Origin: Schoenobius gigantellus
Taxonomy: Eukaryota > Arthropoda > Insecta > Lepidoptera > Crambidae
Length of the DNA stretch: 64,000 bases
Direction: 5' to 3'
NCBI GenBank assembly: GCA_963935595.1
Contig: OZ012550.1
Coordinates: 10,725,001 to 10,789,000 of the forward strand
Shown here: positions 62,716-64,000 of the stretch, piece after piece
Numbering within the stretch: position 1 is the first letter of the stretch
Layout: each line of letters starts with the position of its first letter
Position numbers and translations under genes: made by a program
The notes under the pieces: generated by a model
What the model was told of the DNA's origin: nothing
Seen by the model: only the letters and a program-made list of their open reading frames with translations
Database searches by the model: none

Positions 62716-64000
62716 TAGGTAGGTATATGTTTTATTGTAATGTGTTTGTACCAGGTGGACGGGTCGAACTAAATTAACCCACAGTAGTATCACACAAGCT
62801 AAATACAGTCCAAAATACACTACTTTTATTATCCAAACACATACTCGGCAGTCCATTTACTAAGCCAGAGACAGCGCTGGCAGAATTGTTGTCACAAGAT
62901 AACACATTCCCATTAACAAAAGAAGAAGAATCTTGTCATTAGAGACGATATTTTATCTCATCGCCAATTGACTACAGAGTATGTAGATTTTTAGTTTTCG
63001 TGAATTTTGCAAATGTATCGATTTTCGAAAATGTATTTTGTAACATCTTTGCTGAGCAGCATCGGCATTCTCTATAGTATATGTATAGCCATTGAAAAAA
63101 AAAAAATTTTCCTAATGAATCATCATGTTCTGCGACCAACGTTTGAGTTGCAAAATAGCACCTCAGGTGCTTTTTAAATATACTGTAAATAAAAAGGAGG
63201 CTTGTGTCCGCTAAAACATTCCTATTGAAAAAGAGTTTTTCATTCGAATTTATTTCTATGTGAGGCGTATAGGTAAATTATTGTGCAATTATTTCTGAAT
63301 TACTATCTAAGGCGCTTGGCGTGGCAAAAACCAAGCAAATATGAAGATATATTAATGTAATATGTTTTTAGGTTGTAAGAAATATACATATTTATGTTAA
63401 AGCCGTAAATTGTGTATCACCCATATTTTTGTCATACAACAAAGTTTTCAGAATTGCTATCAGTACCTTTCTTTTACTCACTATACAAAGAGAAAGAAAT
63501 GGCATTATAACAATTCAGAAAACTGCCTGGAATGAAGACGTCATACATAATACACCCCCTAGACCCCGAGATAAATATTATGTCTATCATTAAATGTCAC
63601 TTTCTCGACAGCAAAACACCAACAAATAGTTACCTATCTCTCAGAAGAATAGCTATTGTTCTGAGAGTCTCTCTCATTCGCTACTGCACAAAAGTGACAT
63701 TTCGGTGTAGACAAACTATCTAGAGTTTGTTTGATTGAACGCGCTAATCTCAGGAACTAGGTACTGATTCAAATTGAAAAATCTTATTGTGTTGGACAGT
63801 CCCTTTATCGAAGAAGGATATAGACTAAAACATCAAGCTACGACTAATAGGAGCTGAGCATCATTACAAAATGTTGCAGAAACGGGAAAAATATGTACGA
63901 CATGTCCATGTTGTTATTTTGCGACATCCACGCGAACGAAGTCTTAGGAACAGCTAGTTCTACATATTCTCCTGATCATTGTGCTACGCGTGCTGATGGT
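62716..64000. other. No gene; foldback at 63588-63706 and Helitron-like tail at 63930-63958
   Basis: AAATGTCACTTT and AAAGTGACATTT, plus the inner CTCTCAGAA/TTCTGAGAG, form a foldback at 63588-63706 related to the hairpin at 45058. CACGCGAACGAAGTCTTAGG followed by AACAGCTAGT at 63929-63958 is the 3' end of another Helitron-like repeat. Nothing else is supported. Confidence 0.5.

Overview
The window is nuclear DNA of an insect, almost certainly a moth or butterfly. The pointers are tRNA-derived SINEs with lepidopteran-type bodies, Helitron-like repeats ending in a GCGGGCACAGCTAGT-type tail, mariner, Tc1 and RTE elements, a BEL/Pao retrotransposon, AT-rich spacers, and a spliced insect gene. 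There are no bacterial operons, no CRISPR array and no convincing stand-alone tRNA or rRNA gene.

One conventional host gene can be assembled. It encodes the sigma subunit of the AP-3 adaptor complex (plus strand, 26066 to 52999 or 53329). It has six coding exons with canonical GT/AG borders and compatible phases. The short product is 191 residues. The last exon also holds an open frame of about 105 codons just beyond the stop, reachable by a second in-frame splice acceptor or by stop readthrough. The introns, especially intron 2 (14.5 kb), are swollen by nested transposons.

Layout. 1-5.8 kb: a 72-bp satellite grown out of a SINE tail, foldback MITEs, an R1-clade LINE 3' end and Helitron-like repeats. 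6.1-9.5 kb: a long-TIR TA-target element holding a decayed two-HTH transposase fragment, with a nearly intact mariner nested inside. 10.4-13.7 kb: a hAT-type element with a perfect 8-bp duplication, then a MITE split by a Harbinger-like element. 14.5-17.8 kb: a broken P-like element with THAP and P-transposase exons. 18.9-22.8 kb: a decayed two-ORF LINE. 22.9-25 kb: a MITE holding a hAT remnant, and a broken THAP gene. 26-53.3 kb: the AP-3 sigma gene. Its intron 2 carries a BEL/Pao element (27.9-37.1 kb, itself hit at least three times) and nested hAT-type elements. Its intron 5 carries an intact Tc1 transposon inside a Helitron-like repeat. 53.6-56.3 kb: a retrocopied, uninterrupted ORF with an alphavirus-like/tobamovirus-like superfamily 1 RNA helicase domain, with poly(A) and a target-site duplication. 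56.4-64 kb: possible small exons, and a 5'-truncated RTE LINE nested in inverted-repeat elements.

Most notable are (1) the intact viral-type helicase retrocopy, (2) the alternative AP-3 sigma C-terminus, and (3) a recurring architecture in which roughly ten unrelated-looking elements each have ends saturated with their own short, often palindromic word. One of these carries THAP/P-transposase exons. Several nested insertions can be dated relative to each other because filled and empty sites are both present in the window.
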